DNA of 64,000 nt, from positions 3,107,501 through 3,171,500 of the forward strand of contig CAJFCJ010000001.1 in NCBI GenBank assembly GCA_904063045.1, given 5' to 3'. Below the pieces are notes generated by a model. It did not search any database and was not told where the DNA came from. It saw only the letters and a list, made by a program, of their open reading frames with translations. Source of the DNA: Dimorphilus gyrociliatus. Taxonomy: Eukaryota; Annelida; Polychaeta; Dinophilidae. A program made the position numbers and the translations under genes. This document shows, piece after piece, positions 48,581-60,570 of the stretch (position 1 is its first letter; each line of letters begins with the position of its first letter).

Positions 48581-49049
48581 GACTGTTCATATTGATATAT
48601 TTATTCTAATGGTACTCTATTCTCCTTTGCAGAAATTAGTCATTTATCGGTATTATTTTTGTCTTAATATTAACATTTGCCCTTCTTATGCTTGACCTTT
48701 CGTTTTAGAAAATTAAGAACTATACATTTTCCGGTGTTGAGCAGGAAGAATATACATCTTGTTACAAACAATGCGACAACACTACTCATAGGCAAACAAT
48801 GAACAACATTATTGACTGTGTAAACATTTTGCCAAACACATATTATAACCGCATCAAATATCAAAGAAATTATCTTCAAACAACAAATAAACAATTGTTT
48901 GCCCATCAATAATCGCCTATTGCAATAAGGCAACCTCTACAATCCCATAAACGCCCATACGGATGTCAGAAAAAGCAATTTATCCCGACAAAAGGCGTCT
49001 GCTAGACGGCGTGCAATGAAAGGGAGACGCCCTGCATGGGCAAACAGGT

Positions 49050-49070
49050 CACGTGCTCCAGCTATAAAAG
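49050..49070 (+). promoter_or_regulatory. E-box plus TATA promoter-like block
   Basis: CACGTG (49050-49055) followed closely by TATAAAAG (49063-49070) inside a GC-richer block that also has GCTAGACGGCG and GGAGACGCCC just upstream. A start site near 49095 would be expected. The first ATG downstream (49144) opens only 28 codons, so if real it drives either a transcript with a short first coding exon or a non-coding RNA. Confidence 0.4.
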
Positions 49071-50256
49071 GCGCGAATGAGTCGAAGACTACTGTTTGCA
49101 ACTGCCATAAATTCATTAGTTCCGCCAAAGAGAAATAAAAGAATGGAAACTGATGTTTGGCTGTTTGAAACAAGACAAAAATATCATAAGGGAACGTGCT
49201 TAGTTCCACAGATTGTCATTCATGAATAGGCAATGAATATATATACCTTCTCATCTAATCTTTCGTTTATGCGTATTACGTAAATTATGCATTGTTCCAA
49301 ATAAAAAGAATTGCCTTTTTCGGCATGTGCTGCCCCCTTTTAGTCTTGTCTCTTGCCCAATTTTATTTATTTTTTCCCCTACCTACTTTAGTCAGCCATT
49401 GCGGGAAAATTTCCTTAAATCCGGTCTTTCTTAATAATAGAAGAGGGCTAAATAAATTAATTGCAGCTGTCAATCGGAAGTTTTGTTCCCTTTGTAATTA
49501 ATGACGATTAATAATAGAAACAAAAAAAAAGAGAAGAAAAGATGAAATTGCAGGAATCAGATGACAAAGGAGATGGGGAAGAAGAGGAGTGGTAGGAAGG
49601 AGGAGACGGGAGAAAAATAGGAAATAGATAATAGCAATAAAAGAGGTGAGAAGGGAATCTGAAAAGGAGCAAAGTTTACTCTTTTAATAAAAATTCTATA
49701 TCCTCAATGACATTTTAGTTTAATCAAACCAAGCAAAAAAATAGATGGTAAAAAGGGATGAAAAAGATATATAAGAGTAGTTTTTAACCAAATAAAACTA
49801 TAACGGTCCCACTGGGGGTTTTCTCTGTCACTTCTTTCTCTCCCCGCCTGCTCCCTCCCTTCCTCTTTCTATTCCTAAAAATATGTATTGACACATTCAT
49901 ATTACTCTTGTTTATCAGGTCTAGTTTGTAAATTTTTCCTTTGTCCCCAAACTAAAATTGACTAGACCAAATCTAGTTTATTTAATTTAATAAAACATTA
50001 AGCTGCTACTTCTCAACGCAAATAACATTAAATATTGACGACAGCCTTCGCGTGCGAGCTCTAGACGCGGACTTTTATTAGACGCCCCTTCTCTCTTCCT
50101 CCTTGCCCCTTTTCCTAGTATCTGATATGTAAATTTATGGAAATTAGCAGTCTTTCCCGCCATATGTAAATGACGCCATCAGGTCATCAACTCAATAAAA
50201 TACTTCTAATTGCGACGTGATGTTTGTAATATCGCCAATAGTTGGCGCTAGTTGTT

Positions 50257-50264
50257 CTATATAA
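50257..50264 (+). promoter_or_regulatory. TATA-box-like sequence
   Basis: CTATATAAG within GTTCTATATAAGATAC, about 195 bases upstream of the ATG of the small frame at 50459, in a GC-richer block with TTGGCGC and CGACGTGATG nearby. Confidence 0.35.
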
Positions 50265-50458
50265 GATACTTCGGATAGCTCAAATTAAAACACTTATACA
50301 TGAAGTTGGAATCAAATTTTACGTTACGGCTCCTACGAGTAATTCAATGATTCAGAAGCGCCGGATTATATTTTGATGAATAATGTTAGATGGGAACTAA
50401 AACAATTATATAAGCCTACATTCAAGGCGGGGAGTCGAAAAACGAGGCAGAATTAGCG

Positions 50459-50662
50459 ATGATTAATGCGTTCGGCGCTCTAGGACAAAAAACGTTCGGC
50501 CATCTAGCGATTGTCTCGCGGGCAGCGGCGCCAAGGCGTCTAGTGTACGTTACATCAATCATGTCTGTCTTATTTCCGGGATTTACCATGATGCTTTACC
50601 ACGAAACAAAGCGTTTAAATGTTGAAAAATATGAATATAAATCCATACATAAAGTAGATTAA
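50459..50662 (+). CDS. Possible small membrane protein, 67 aa
   Basis: Single frame from ATG at 50459 to TAA, with GC content well above the surroundings over its first half. The N-terminus is Arg/Ala-rich (AIVSRAAAPRRLVYV), followed by one hydrophobic stretch (TSIMSVLFPGFTMML) and a charged tail, a layout like small mitochondrial inner-membrane proteins, though I recognise no family. A TATA-like box lies upstream. Against it: it contains one of the clustered GCGTCTAG motifs, so the GC richness may reflect regulatory DNA. Treat as a candidate only. Confidence 0.3.
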   Translation: MINAFGALGQKTFGHLAIVSRAAAPRRLVYVTSIMSVLFPGFTMMLYHETKRLNVEKYEYKSIHKVD

Positions 50663-51298
50663 TATATATTGTATATATATTGAATTATAGCAAATACAGT
50701 AACTATATATATATATATATAGTATATACTGTACTGTATATACAACTGTACATATATTATATATATATACAGTATATATGTATAGATAGTCTCTCTATAA
50801 CAGAATAAAGCATACATTATATGTGTTTTAAATTGCAAATATTCCATTCTTCATTAAGAATAAATTCAATTACGCAAAAAATTAGCTAATTATCGTTATT
50901 TTGCATCCTTTTAAATAAATTTATAACTGTAAATTATCATTTTTATCATGTTTAGGGTCAATTCTAAGTAATTACAATGACAATGATAGTTTTACAAGAA
51001 AGAACACAGATGCAGTATGCACAGCAAAATTAGACGGCAAGAGCTAAACAGTAATCAATTTTAAGCGAGGCTCTAGTTTGACAAGTACCGTATAACCATT
51101 TTATTGGAGAATTATATGGGCTATGATTATATAAAGCCAAATTCAAGTTGAGTTAATAATTTCACCTTGACATTTTTCATCTCCAGCACTCGTTATAAAT
51201 TTTAATATATTACTCTTAAACGCTATATTTATAACGATTTCTGTCATTTATCTTTTTATTTCCACTTCCGTCTATCCACCTATCATTCATTTTCCTCC

Positions 51299-51367
51299 TC
51301 TCTGTCTGTCTGTCTGTCTGTCTCTGTCTGTCTGTCTCTGTCTGTCTCTGTTTCTGTCTCTCTTTCT
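51299..51367. repeat. (TCTG)n microsatellite
   Basis: TCTG/TCTCTG repeats over about 70 bases. Confidence 0.92.
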
Positions 51368-52414
51368 ACCCTCCCATTCCCCGCTATCGAATATTTTTAC
51401 GTAGTAGATTCTTTACAGCAAATTTTTTCAACTTGACTGTTTGCTCATCCTTAATCAAAGCCTTAGAAGCGTCTAGTACAAAGTTTGTCTTCGTTCTTAA
51501 CCATTAAATGCGCACCTTATAAACTCTCTGGCTTACACATATTCACAGTAAATACTATGTATATATATATATATATCCAATCACATTCTCTCTTTCTCTT
51601 TTCCATCAAAAAACTACTTCATAAATACTGTAAATCAACTTTAAACATTATGTACAAAACGCTTTTGTTGTTTGCAGTTTTCAGTATTCTTGAAGCCATT
51701 CTATGAACTACCTAAATGATTACTTCGATTATAAGACAAAGAATGAAAATTTTCTCTCAAATTGAAATGATAAGATATTTTTCTTCTTTTTACTAAATAA
51801 ATGCAATTGTTTATTCTGAATATATTTTTTAATATTAGAATAGTTTTAAAAAACTTTGAAGGAAAATATCACAATATGCAAATGATCCATTAGTCCAATA
51901 GATACCGTAAATATCTTGCAAAAGGAAAATGTCTGTAGTAATTGATATAGGACGCAATTAATGTTGTAAATGTCACGCTATGTAAATGAGTCATTAGTTG
52001 CCCAAAATGCAGCATTGGCCCAGTAATCTGCTTTCCTTATGAAAGTTTTGTTAGAATAAATGAATAGGCCTATAATTCCCGTGTTTTTAAGGACGCCCCC
52101 TTTTGGATTTTCCATCTTTCGCCGTCAACACTTCTCTTCAAGTTCCGTTAAATACCGTATCCTATCTATCCCAAAAAAGCATAAACTTTAAGTCCTGATC
52201 GGATATATTCAAACTAGTCTCTACAAATGATCATTTTACGATCTTTATCATACGTTCTCTGAAACAAACAAATGTAACAACTATGAAAAGATAGTGTTCT
52301 TTTAGTATTGAAATTTTTACCAGACTTTTAAACGATTATATGAAAAAAGAAAGTCAGATTGTAATATAATTATCCATTGCGAATCCAGAGCAAAAAACAT
52401 TGGAAACTATAAGG

Positions 52415-52418
<4 letters not shown>

Positions 52419-52446
<28 letters not shown>
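52419..52446. repeat. (GA)n microsatellite
   Basis: Uninterrupted AG repeat within a purine-rich stretch. Confidence 0.92.
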
Positions 52447-52451
<5 letters not shown>

Positions 52452-52849
52452 AGGAAAAAGAAGGATAGGTATGAAACAGAAAGAATAGAAGGTGACGGAG
52501 GAAAAGACAAAATAAATACATCTACATCATATGCATATACGTATAAATATTAAATATACTTTGGCATAAAATGAAGCAATAAAACAGATAGGAATCAATT
52601 AATCAGAGAGGAAGAAAGGTTATATAATTGTTTTAATAGAAGAGAATATAATATTGGGTTAGTGATTGCGGAATTGTGCGAAAAGACAAATTACACTGTA
52701 TCCGTATACAAGATGCAGTATATATTCTATTTCAGTATATACTGTTTATGCTTTCTACAGAAAAACGAATTACCTAAATTCTATGCAACTTTTGTACTAT
52801 TATATCAAACGCTATTCGATATAACATACATTTAGCATCCAATGCTTTA

Positions 52850-52877
52850 TGACCTTCTTTCGACCTTTTGTTGACCT
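52850..52877 (-). promoter_or_regulatory. Triple DR5 nuclear-receptor half-site array
   Basis: Plus strand reads TGACCT (52850-52855), five bases, CGACCT (52861-52866), five bases, TGACCT (52872-52877). On the minus strand this is AGGTCA-n5-AGGTCG-n5-AGGTCA. The DR5 spacing is that of classical retinoic-acid response elements bound by RAR/RXR. Binding is not shown. Confidence 0.5.
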
Positions 52878-53640
52878 TCTAAAGATGCTAGATAGTGAGT
52901 GTCGTTTGTAAAATAGCCCTGATATGCAAATGAATCATAATCTTAGGCGTCACACTGTCTCTTTGGGCGATTGCTTTATATTGAACGTTTTTGCTTTTTT
53001 AACGCTAATGGCAGAGTAGATAATTTATAGAGAAGATGAAGAGAGCTGGAGTGAGAGGAGGGGGAGGGGTTAGAGGGGCAGTTTGCATTATTTTTAGGCG
53101 TCTATGACGTAAGATAAGGTAATTTTTCAAATGATAAAAAAGCATACCGTAAAGAATAGATTATTACAAAAATTGGGTATAAATGTGAAAACGTTGCCCT
53201 AGATTGCTTTCGTGACCAAGGGAATAAACTATGTTAGAGGATGCTTCCTATTCATTTTATATGCATTTAGTGTTTGTCTTCGCGTTCGATATTCAATTAT
53301 CATACGGTCAATGTTCAAGATTAGTTTTTTTTATGTTCAAAAAGTAACAGATGCTAAATTTTCTAAAAATATAAATATAGAAATTGAACGGTAGAATTAG
53401 CAGATGATTTCTCGTTAAAAGCATCCGCTATATGTTACTATGTATACATTTTTGTCTATGTGCAAGGGATTCCCCACATCCCGATTCGACTCTGTCGGTC
53501 AGTGACGCCAGCTCGCTCTCCTTTCTAAAAATAGCATCAGTTTTTGCGAATAGGAAATTTAGACGGCCTTTTTTCCAATTTTGAAGGTTATTTCTCCAAA
53601 AAAAAGTTAACAAGTTTCTATATAAAAGGAAAGAGAAAGG

Positions 53641-53676
53641 AAGAGACAGAGACAGAGAGAGAGAGAGAGAAAGAAG
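53641..53676. repeat. (GA)n microsatellite
   Basis: GACAGAGACAGAGAGAGA-type repeat. Confidence 0.88.
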
Positions 53677-54039
53677 AGATGAATCAATAAATTAAATTTG
53701 TTATTACAGTATTTTTTCTATTTATTAATTAAATATAAAACCATATTTATTTAAAGTTTTATTCAAGCTGTACTTTCTTCTTTTAGATTCTTTTATTCAT
53801 CAATTTCTTTATTATTGAATAAGAGTAGAAAAAAAACATAAAATATGGCGTCTAAATACATTAAAAACACTTAGAGACTAACGTGCAAACATACCTACAT
53901 ATATATACACAGTATATATCTATGTACAAACAATACTATGAATAAAAAGTATGGATATAATAAAATATATAAAAAAAAGACTGTATCTGTTTCAGAGATC
54001 TTAGGATCACTCAATCACGATTATGGCCTGAAAGACGAT

Positions 54040-54058
54040 GCGTCTAGAGTCTAGACGC
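54040..54058. promoter_or_regulatory. Perfect 19-bp palindrome of GCGTCTAGA
   Basis: GCGTCTAGA-G-TCTAGACGC: nine-base arms in perfect inverted symmetry around one base, made of two copies of the motif clustered through 50-57 kb. It looks like a dimeric protein-binding site. Confidence 0.5.
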
Positions 54059-56242
54059 TATGATATTATCACGATTTCCCAAGACCGATACTGTGGTTAC
54101 AGGGTCCTATTGCCGATTTGCATGAATTAGGTGAATAAAACATTTACGGCAGGTGTTTTCTATAAAAAAAAGAGAGAAAAATCAATTTTTTTCTTTTATC
54201 TTTATAAGAATCCTTATAAATTATTAATGTACGTTTCAAAAAAATATTCCAGATTTTTGCTGAAAAAATAGGCCTACTACTCGGCTATAGTTTTAATGCT
54301 AAAAGTTTGTAGCAATCGAGAAATCGAAGTCAATAAGAGTATATGCTTAATTATAGTGGACTAATTTCTCAATTTTCAATTTATCTATGATCTCTTGGTA
54401 TTTGTCCCATAACACTCTTTTTGGTATTTGCATGACAAACATTCTAAATAAGAAAACACCTGACAAACATATCAAGCTACGAACTTAATGCATCCAATAT
54501 CCTCAAACGTATAAACAAGCCGCTAATCCGGCTTAGGCTAATCTCAAGTCGAAACAGCCAATAAAAAATCAGCGAGCAGTTCGTCAAGTATTGAAAAGTA
54601 GAAAGAAGTGAATCGTTGGATAGAAGAAATTTTTCGAGAGGTAATTTAAAAGAGATAATAAACAAGTAATAGCAAAATAAGTGGTAACATTCTTTTGGTT
54701 TTACTATAAATGTGTACTCGTGGCATTTTCAGCATGTTACAGCTAATAACATGTACAGTATAAACAGCCTACAGTTTTCTTTATATACTTTACTAATATA
54801 ATAGATCTTTATATATTCACTATATGCCTTACTTTCTTTCCTTTCCTTTTTTTTAAGAATTGATTCATTCATTATTTATCTCATTGCATCACGTAAAAAC
54901 GTCATCGATAAAGTTTTAAGCCAACCTTAATAGGTTTTAAGCAATAGACAAATCATGAAATATTCAAATTGTGAACTGATACAAGTAATTTTTATTCCAT
55001 TTGTTCATGTATTTGATAAGGCAAACATACCCTCATCCCTATTCAACTCCTTACTACTACTCATTTCTATGACTGTTCTTTCCAAGCCTCTCCTCCGCCT
55101 TAGGCCATATATGCTCGAAATGAATAGGATTCATAAAAGCAATATACCAAGAGAAAGAGATTCTTGGTATGTGGAAAAAAAAGCTGAGGAATGCAAAATT
55201 TTTTAGGTAAAAAAAAGAGGTGGAATGCGATCTCTCAAACAACTCCTTCTCCAGGCGGTATGTTTGCAATTTTTCACTTTTACCTTTCTAATTCATAAAT
55301 GAACGTCAGAGGGCGTTAGATGGAGGTTTTGACGTTCAGTTTGAACAGGTGAATTGATTTTTTTTTATTATGTCAATAAAGCGCTTGAACAAATTTGAAT
55401 GAAATACTTTAAGTAAATAGAGGCGGTACAAAGCACTTGATATTAATATCGTTTAATTACATGAATTAGAGTAATATTTTATGTTGAATGAATGAATGTT
55501 TAGGATAAATTAATAGGAAATTGTTTACTGTGCATGAATAAATCTCTTCAATTTTCTATTTTAAACTGGTTTAAGGAACAAATGACAACAACCCCGTTAA
55601 ATTGATGTAATGAAGGTCATGCGTAAAAACGCATATACTGACGAGATAAGAGAAAAAAGAGAATTGAATTAATTTATCTAAGTAGGCGTTCCTCGAATCG
55701 TAAACCGATTAGAGTGCCACTTCTATCTAACAAAGGCTTTTACAGTGAAATTGTACAGATAAGACGCAAAAAGACCGTCGTAGAAAGTGTTAGAAAGAAG
55801 AGAGAGAGAGGGAAACAGAGTCAACTTGTTAGAATGATGAAGAAGAACGGGTGACAAGGGCAGTACTACGTATAGATGTTTATTGAACAAAATGAAATAA
55901 ATGGAGATTTATAAATATATATATATAACACTGATAGACATTTCATTTAATGAACATGTTGAAGAAAAATAAAATGAGATGGAAGGCAAAGAGAGGAAAA
56001 GGAAGAAGACGGGCAAAGTCTAAGTGTAAGTTAAAAATAGGTGTATTTACACTGTATATCTTCTGCATATGTGCATCATAATATATCAATATGTATACTG
56101 TACTTACATCAACTCATTTACAGCAGTTTCTATTGTTGTTGTCCTATATTTTCTTAACTGAGTCTTTGTTAAACTAAGAAGATATTAGCAATATACAGTA
56201 TACAGTACACACCTTATGTATATAGTTAACTCTAAAATGCAT

Positions 56243-56270
56243 GTATATATATATATATATATATATATAT
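56243..56270. repeat. (TA)n microsatellite
   Basis: Perfect TA repeat. Confidence 0.9.
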
Positions 56271-57496
56271 GTCATTTTTAAGTTGAGTTATTCGTATTAT
56301 TGATAAATACTAGTACATAATAACAATAGTAATAAGTAGAGAATATAAGAAAAAGGTTATTAATTATTCCTTTCTAAGTCATAATTAATTCTATTCATAG
56401 AGTTTTTTCTTTAATTATTGATTAAGAAATTCTTTTAGAGTTTGGAAAAACTAAAAATAAAATACTTAAAATATATAAAAGAAAGAAACGTGTAGGGAGA
56501 ATCGGTCAAAGATAGAATGATAAAGAATATACTATATATATATATATTATATATATTGTAAGCTTCTCTTGATATCGGTGCCTAGTTCGGCGAAAGCGTC
56601 TATTTAATTATTCGCAAATCTTTTCTAGGAATTACCACCCAGAATTCTTCATTTATACTTAATAGTAGAAGAGGTGATGTACAAGCAACTTTGCTTTATG
56701 TAAAATAACCTCCATTATTACATTATGTAACTTAGACTTAATAGTAATGATAGAGATTATGGGTATTTTGTACGTAAACGCTAAAAGCTATACAACCACG
56801 TAACGTCACTTAACGTTCTCTTTCTGTAATTTTAGACGCCCCTTAAGTAACTGGTGTTTTCTTAACAATAAAACTATTTGTTTTTCAAGTAGACGAAAGA
56901 TAAGATTTGAAGCAAAGAATTTATAGACTTTTCCATGTAAAGAAAGGGGTCAAATTGCGGATCTTATAACGTCTCGAAAAGACGTCGTTAGATGGTAGAA
57001 TAATGATATAGTTTGGTTCGTGTCAAACACGTAAACATTCTGTTTAAAGAAACTATTTCACTTTGATGATTTAAACGTTTAAGGGAAATGTTGGCGACAA
57101 TAAAAAACAATAAATTTCTACGAGAGTTTCTCGTATTACAAAGAAACGCTAATCAGTTTAAAATTTCAATTAATCTCTGGATCACCTTACAACAACCGGC
57201 GCCATTTCTCTTCTCAACTCTCGAGCGACATGAAAAAGGCTAACGGGTAATGAATGACCTTAATCAGACTGCACAAAGGGCGCTGACGTGGCAAACAAGA
57301 AGAGTTTAGAAAAGGCATCTTGTTTGCCTAAAATAAATCTTATTCAATAAGATAATTATTCTGTGCAAAGTCTGCAAGTGATCGCCAGTTGATAGCCTAC
57401 TACCGGTTTTTAAGGTGTCGACTCGGCACTTATTAATCTACTGTTCTACGAATTTCCCTTTTTATCAAACTAAATAACCAATTTATTCTCTTTCTT

Positions 57497-57499
57497 CCC

Positions 57500-57530
<31 letters not shown>
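57497..57530. repeat. Poly-C plus (CT)n tract
   Basis: About 14 consecutive C followed by about 10 CT units. Confidence 0.9.
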
Positions 57531-57531
<1 letters not shown>

Positions 57532-58700
57532 GCCTCTTTCTTTCTCTGTCTTGCTAGCTCACATACTCACTCACTCACTCACTTTTCTTTCTGTGTCCAC
57601 TATACAAATTTCAGTGAGCCATCATAAAAGACGTCTAGCAGTAAACTTTACAATCTCATGTAAATTAATTAAGCAAATGTCAATATTATTGCTGATACAT
57701 ATATACATATATTCAATTTATACTGTTTTGACATATACATTAATGTATGTACAAAGTATATATCTATAGAATATAACATATAACACACATTCATAGATAT
57801 ATAATACAAATTTGTTTTAAATGCCTTATAATATTGCTATTTTTAAGCCTATTTAAAAATATGAACATCCTGTCTAGATAGAGAATACTCGACAAACTCT
57901 TCAAACAATGTTTTGCGTGAATATTCATATTAGTTGTAATAAATATTATGTTTTACAATGGTAAAAACTCCTTTCTCTAATTAGATTAATTAATTAATTT
58001 TTATTTATTATTATTGCATAATATACTACTTTTATATATGGTTATATTCTCTTCTATGAATATCCTTCTCTTTCTCTTCCATTTTATAGAGTTTACGATA
58101 CAAAAGATGTAATTATTTCATTTAAATTTTAATGATTCAATGTAACAACTTCTGTAACAAAGAAACAATATTAGAAGAGACAAAAATCCTTGAAAAACAA
58201 CAATATGTTTGGGTGCGTTTACACGGTATGCATATGCATATGTACAGTATGTGTGATTATTTACGTGTATATGTGCTAGATAGAGATAGAAAGAAAGACA
58301 AAAACATGAAAGAGATGGAGAGAGGAAGATAAATAAATAAGAAGGAAAGGGCTTAAGGAAAATTAACAACGAAAATATTCTTAAAAATTATTCGATTTAC
58401 AAAAAAATATACTTAAAAAGTAAACGGATCTTGAGTAAACTATAGATAGGACTTTATTTGACTAGTGTCGCTGTATATTGGCGATATGATATGATAACAA
58501 TTCTTTATCAGTATAGAACATACAAAGCGCAAATATACCCCATATATTTTTACAATCTTGAAAGTTGATATTGAAATAACAAACTTTGAAAACAATAAAA
58601 TTATTTTCACAGGTGAAAACCTACTGCAATAAGTTGGAAAATTGATGAGAGAAAATATGTAAATGAACGGATAATAAGAATTGGAACAATAGCACGATAG

Positions 58701-58723
58701 GTAGAGAGAGAGAGAGAGAGAGG
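58701..58723. repeat. (GA)n microsatellite
   Basis: AG repeat within a 150-base purine-rich stretch that gives a false minus-strand ORF. Confidence 0.88.
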
Positions 58724-59866
58724 GGCAGAGAAAGACAGGGAAACAGAGAGAAAGAGAGGGGGAAGAAGGATAAGGAAATAGGAATGAGAATGTACTGAAA
58801 TAGAGAAAAAGTGAGGGAGAAATAGGCAGGGAGAGAGATAGATAGATAGATTAGTGGAGAGACCCAATGTATTTTTAAAGGTTGGGAAAACTTTTACTGC
58901 AGGGATCTTTCCTAATTGTCATTCATCGATATTTTTGCTGCCACAATTCCAATCACGAACGACTGACCTAGTTGTTCGGGCCGCCAGATAAACACGGTAA
59001 ATATTTGCTATACGAATTGATTGACGGCGTTATTTCGCGCATCAGTACATTTTATTTCACATGTATTAAAATAATGTTAGATTTTAATTCTGTTTCTAAT
59101 AGTTAAATGAAAAGGAACGCCAAATTCCCTAATTAGAATTCAATAGGATTAATTGAAGCGATTTCCTGGTAAGAGCTACCGGGCAAAAACTGACAGGAAA
59201 GGGGGCGTTAAAGAAGGGTGATGAAAGGAAGAGGGGATGGGGGTAGTAGGGTGGAAGAAGGGTAACAATTATTCCTAGAAAAAGTGTTAAAACTATAAAT
59301 AAAATAGAAAGTTGAAAAATATTTTCCCTCGGCTATAAACTGCCTTATTAGAATACAATAGTCTTATATAAGCTTTACTTAATAAACAAACCGCCTATAT
59401 TACTAAACAACGTTCTCTTCAGAGCCGTGTATGCATATGTATTTAGAATTTGATTATTCTTTTTTAAATGATCTAGTTCCATATATAGAATTATGCTAAT
59501 TAAATAATAACATATAAGAATATTTGTCGTACATAGACCAGTTATATAAACTAATAATTCATGCAAAAGTTTTATATTGGATATCTAGCTGGGTAAACTT
59601 TATTTACTCTTTTTTTTCTCCTTTTTCAAGCAAAAATTTCTCCATTTGCCTTCTAATGATGTATTCAGATCTAATTTGCATATGGCAACGCCCGACATCA
59701 GCCAAACTATGCCTTTGTTTGAACATGACAGGAAATTATCTTAATTTTATTGCGACCCGCATGACACAATTTACAGTTTTCTTCCCTATCTAAAATCGAA
59801 ATAGGAAATATTTCAGATTTTGAATTGTCTTTACACTGGGAGGTCTTCCATTTTCTTTATTTGTTT

Positions 59867-59902
59867 CTTCTCTTCTTCTTCTTCTTCTTCTTCTTCTTCT
59901 TC
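59867..59902. repeat. (CTT)n microsatellite
   Basis: About 11 CTT units. Confidence 0.92.
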
Positions 59903-60512
59903 AATCTATTCGCGCCATAGCTTTTTTATATCACTTGTATTAATAGATCAAAGCTTGAATATATGTGCGAAAAGAGAGATAGAAAGAGCGAAAAATTCAA
60001 TATACACATTTAATATTTGTATAATTAACTATTTGTTTATTTATTTCTTTCGGGGTATAAATTCATAAACTAACTAACTGATCGATATGATTGACAAAGG
60101 TCATGTGATTTAATTTTATCCTAAATATAGTTTTCTGCTTTCTAACGGCTTCATTGACTTGCAGTCAATAAACCGAGCCTAATTACTAATGAAAGAGCAA
60201 GCAAGGTCAACAGCAATTGTTTTGTTTTATCTGTTTTGGAAAAAAATATCGTAAACCTCGCTCGACTGATTGAGTCCCCCTCGATCTCGTACAGAATCGC
60301 TTTAGAGTAGAGCAGCATGCGGTTAAACAGCCTCTTTTTCATTGCTTTTCCTTCTTTATTCGTATCGTCTCTCCTTCTTCTATAAAACCTTTCGTCTTAA
60401 TGTTCATTACAGTGTATCTCTCTATTACTCTTCTTTTTTTAGGATGAGTAAAAAGAAGATAAAAAGCGGAATATGTTACAAAAAAAAGAAAAGATTGAGA
60501 GAAAGAGAGGAT

Positions 60513-60515
<3 letters not shown>

Positions 60516-60555
<40 letters not shown>

Positions 60556-60570
60556 GGGAGGGAGAGAGAG
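60516..60570. repeat. (GA)n microsatellite
   Basis: Long AG repeat with GGGAG interruptions. Confidence 0.92.

Larger units (their letters stand above)
50125..52933 (+). promoter_or_regulatory. Octamer-like ATATG(C/T)AAATGA cluster
   Basis: ATATGTAAATGA at 50162, ATATGCAAATGA at 51874, CTATGTAAATGA at 51979 and ATATGCAAATGA at 52922, plus a shorter ATATGTAAAT at 50125. Two copies are followed by TCCATTAG or GTCATTAG, homeodomain-type cores. The ATGCAAAT core is the classic POU-factor octamer. All are on the plus strand. Confidence 0.5.
50062..56839. promoter_or_regulatory. Cluster of GCGTCTA / TAGACGC motifs
   Basis: Copies seen at 50062, 50079, 50537, 51469, 53098, 53848, 54040, 54052, 56596 and 56833, on both strands. 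Two of them (50078 and 56832) share the longer word TTAGACGCCCCTT. Outside this interval I noticed the 7-mer only near 15507 and 40995. Spacing is irregular, as in transcription-factor site clusters, not as in a tandem repeat. Confidence 0.5.

Noticed and set aside
48670-49209. Two adjacent minus-strand frames of 87 and 90 codons
   Set aside because: They overlap the E-box/TATA block on the other strand, lack conserved motifs and look like chance frames in GC-richer DNA.
58118-58867. Minus-strand Ser/Leu/Phe-rich frames
   Set aside because: Direct translations of GA/CT microsatellites; the same applies to frames at 13286, 18747, 44172, 46195, 47427 and 60342.
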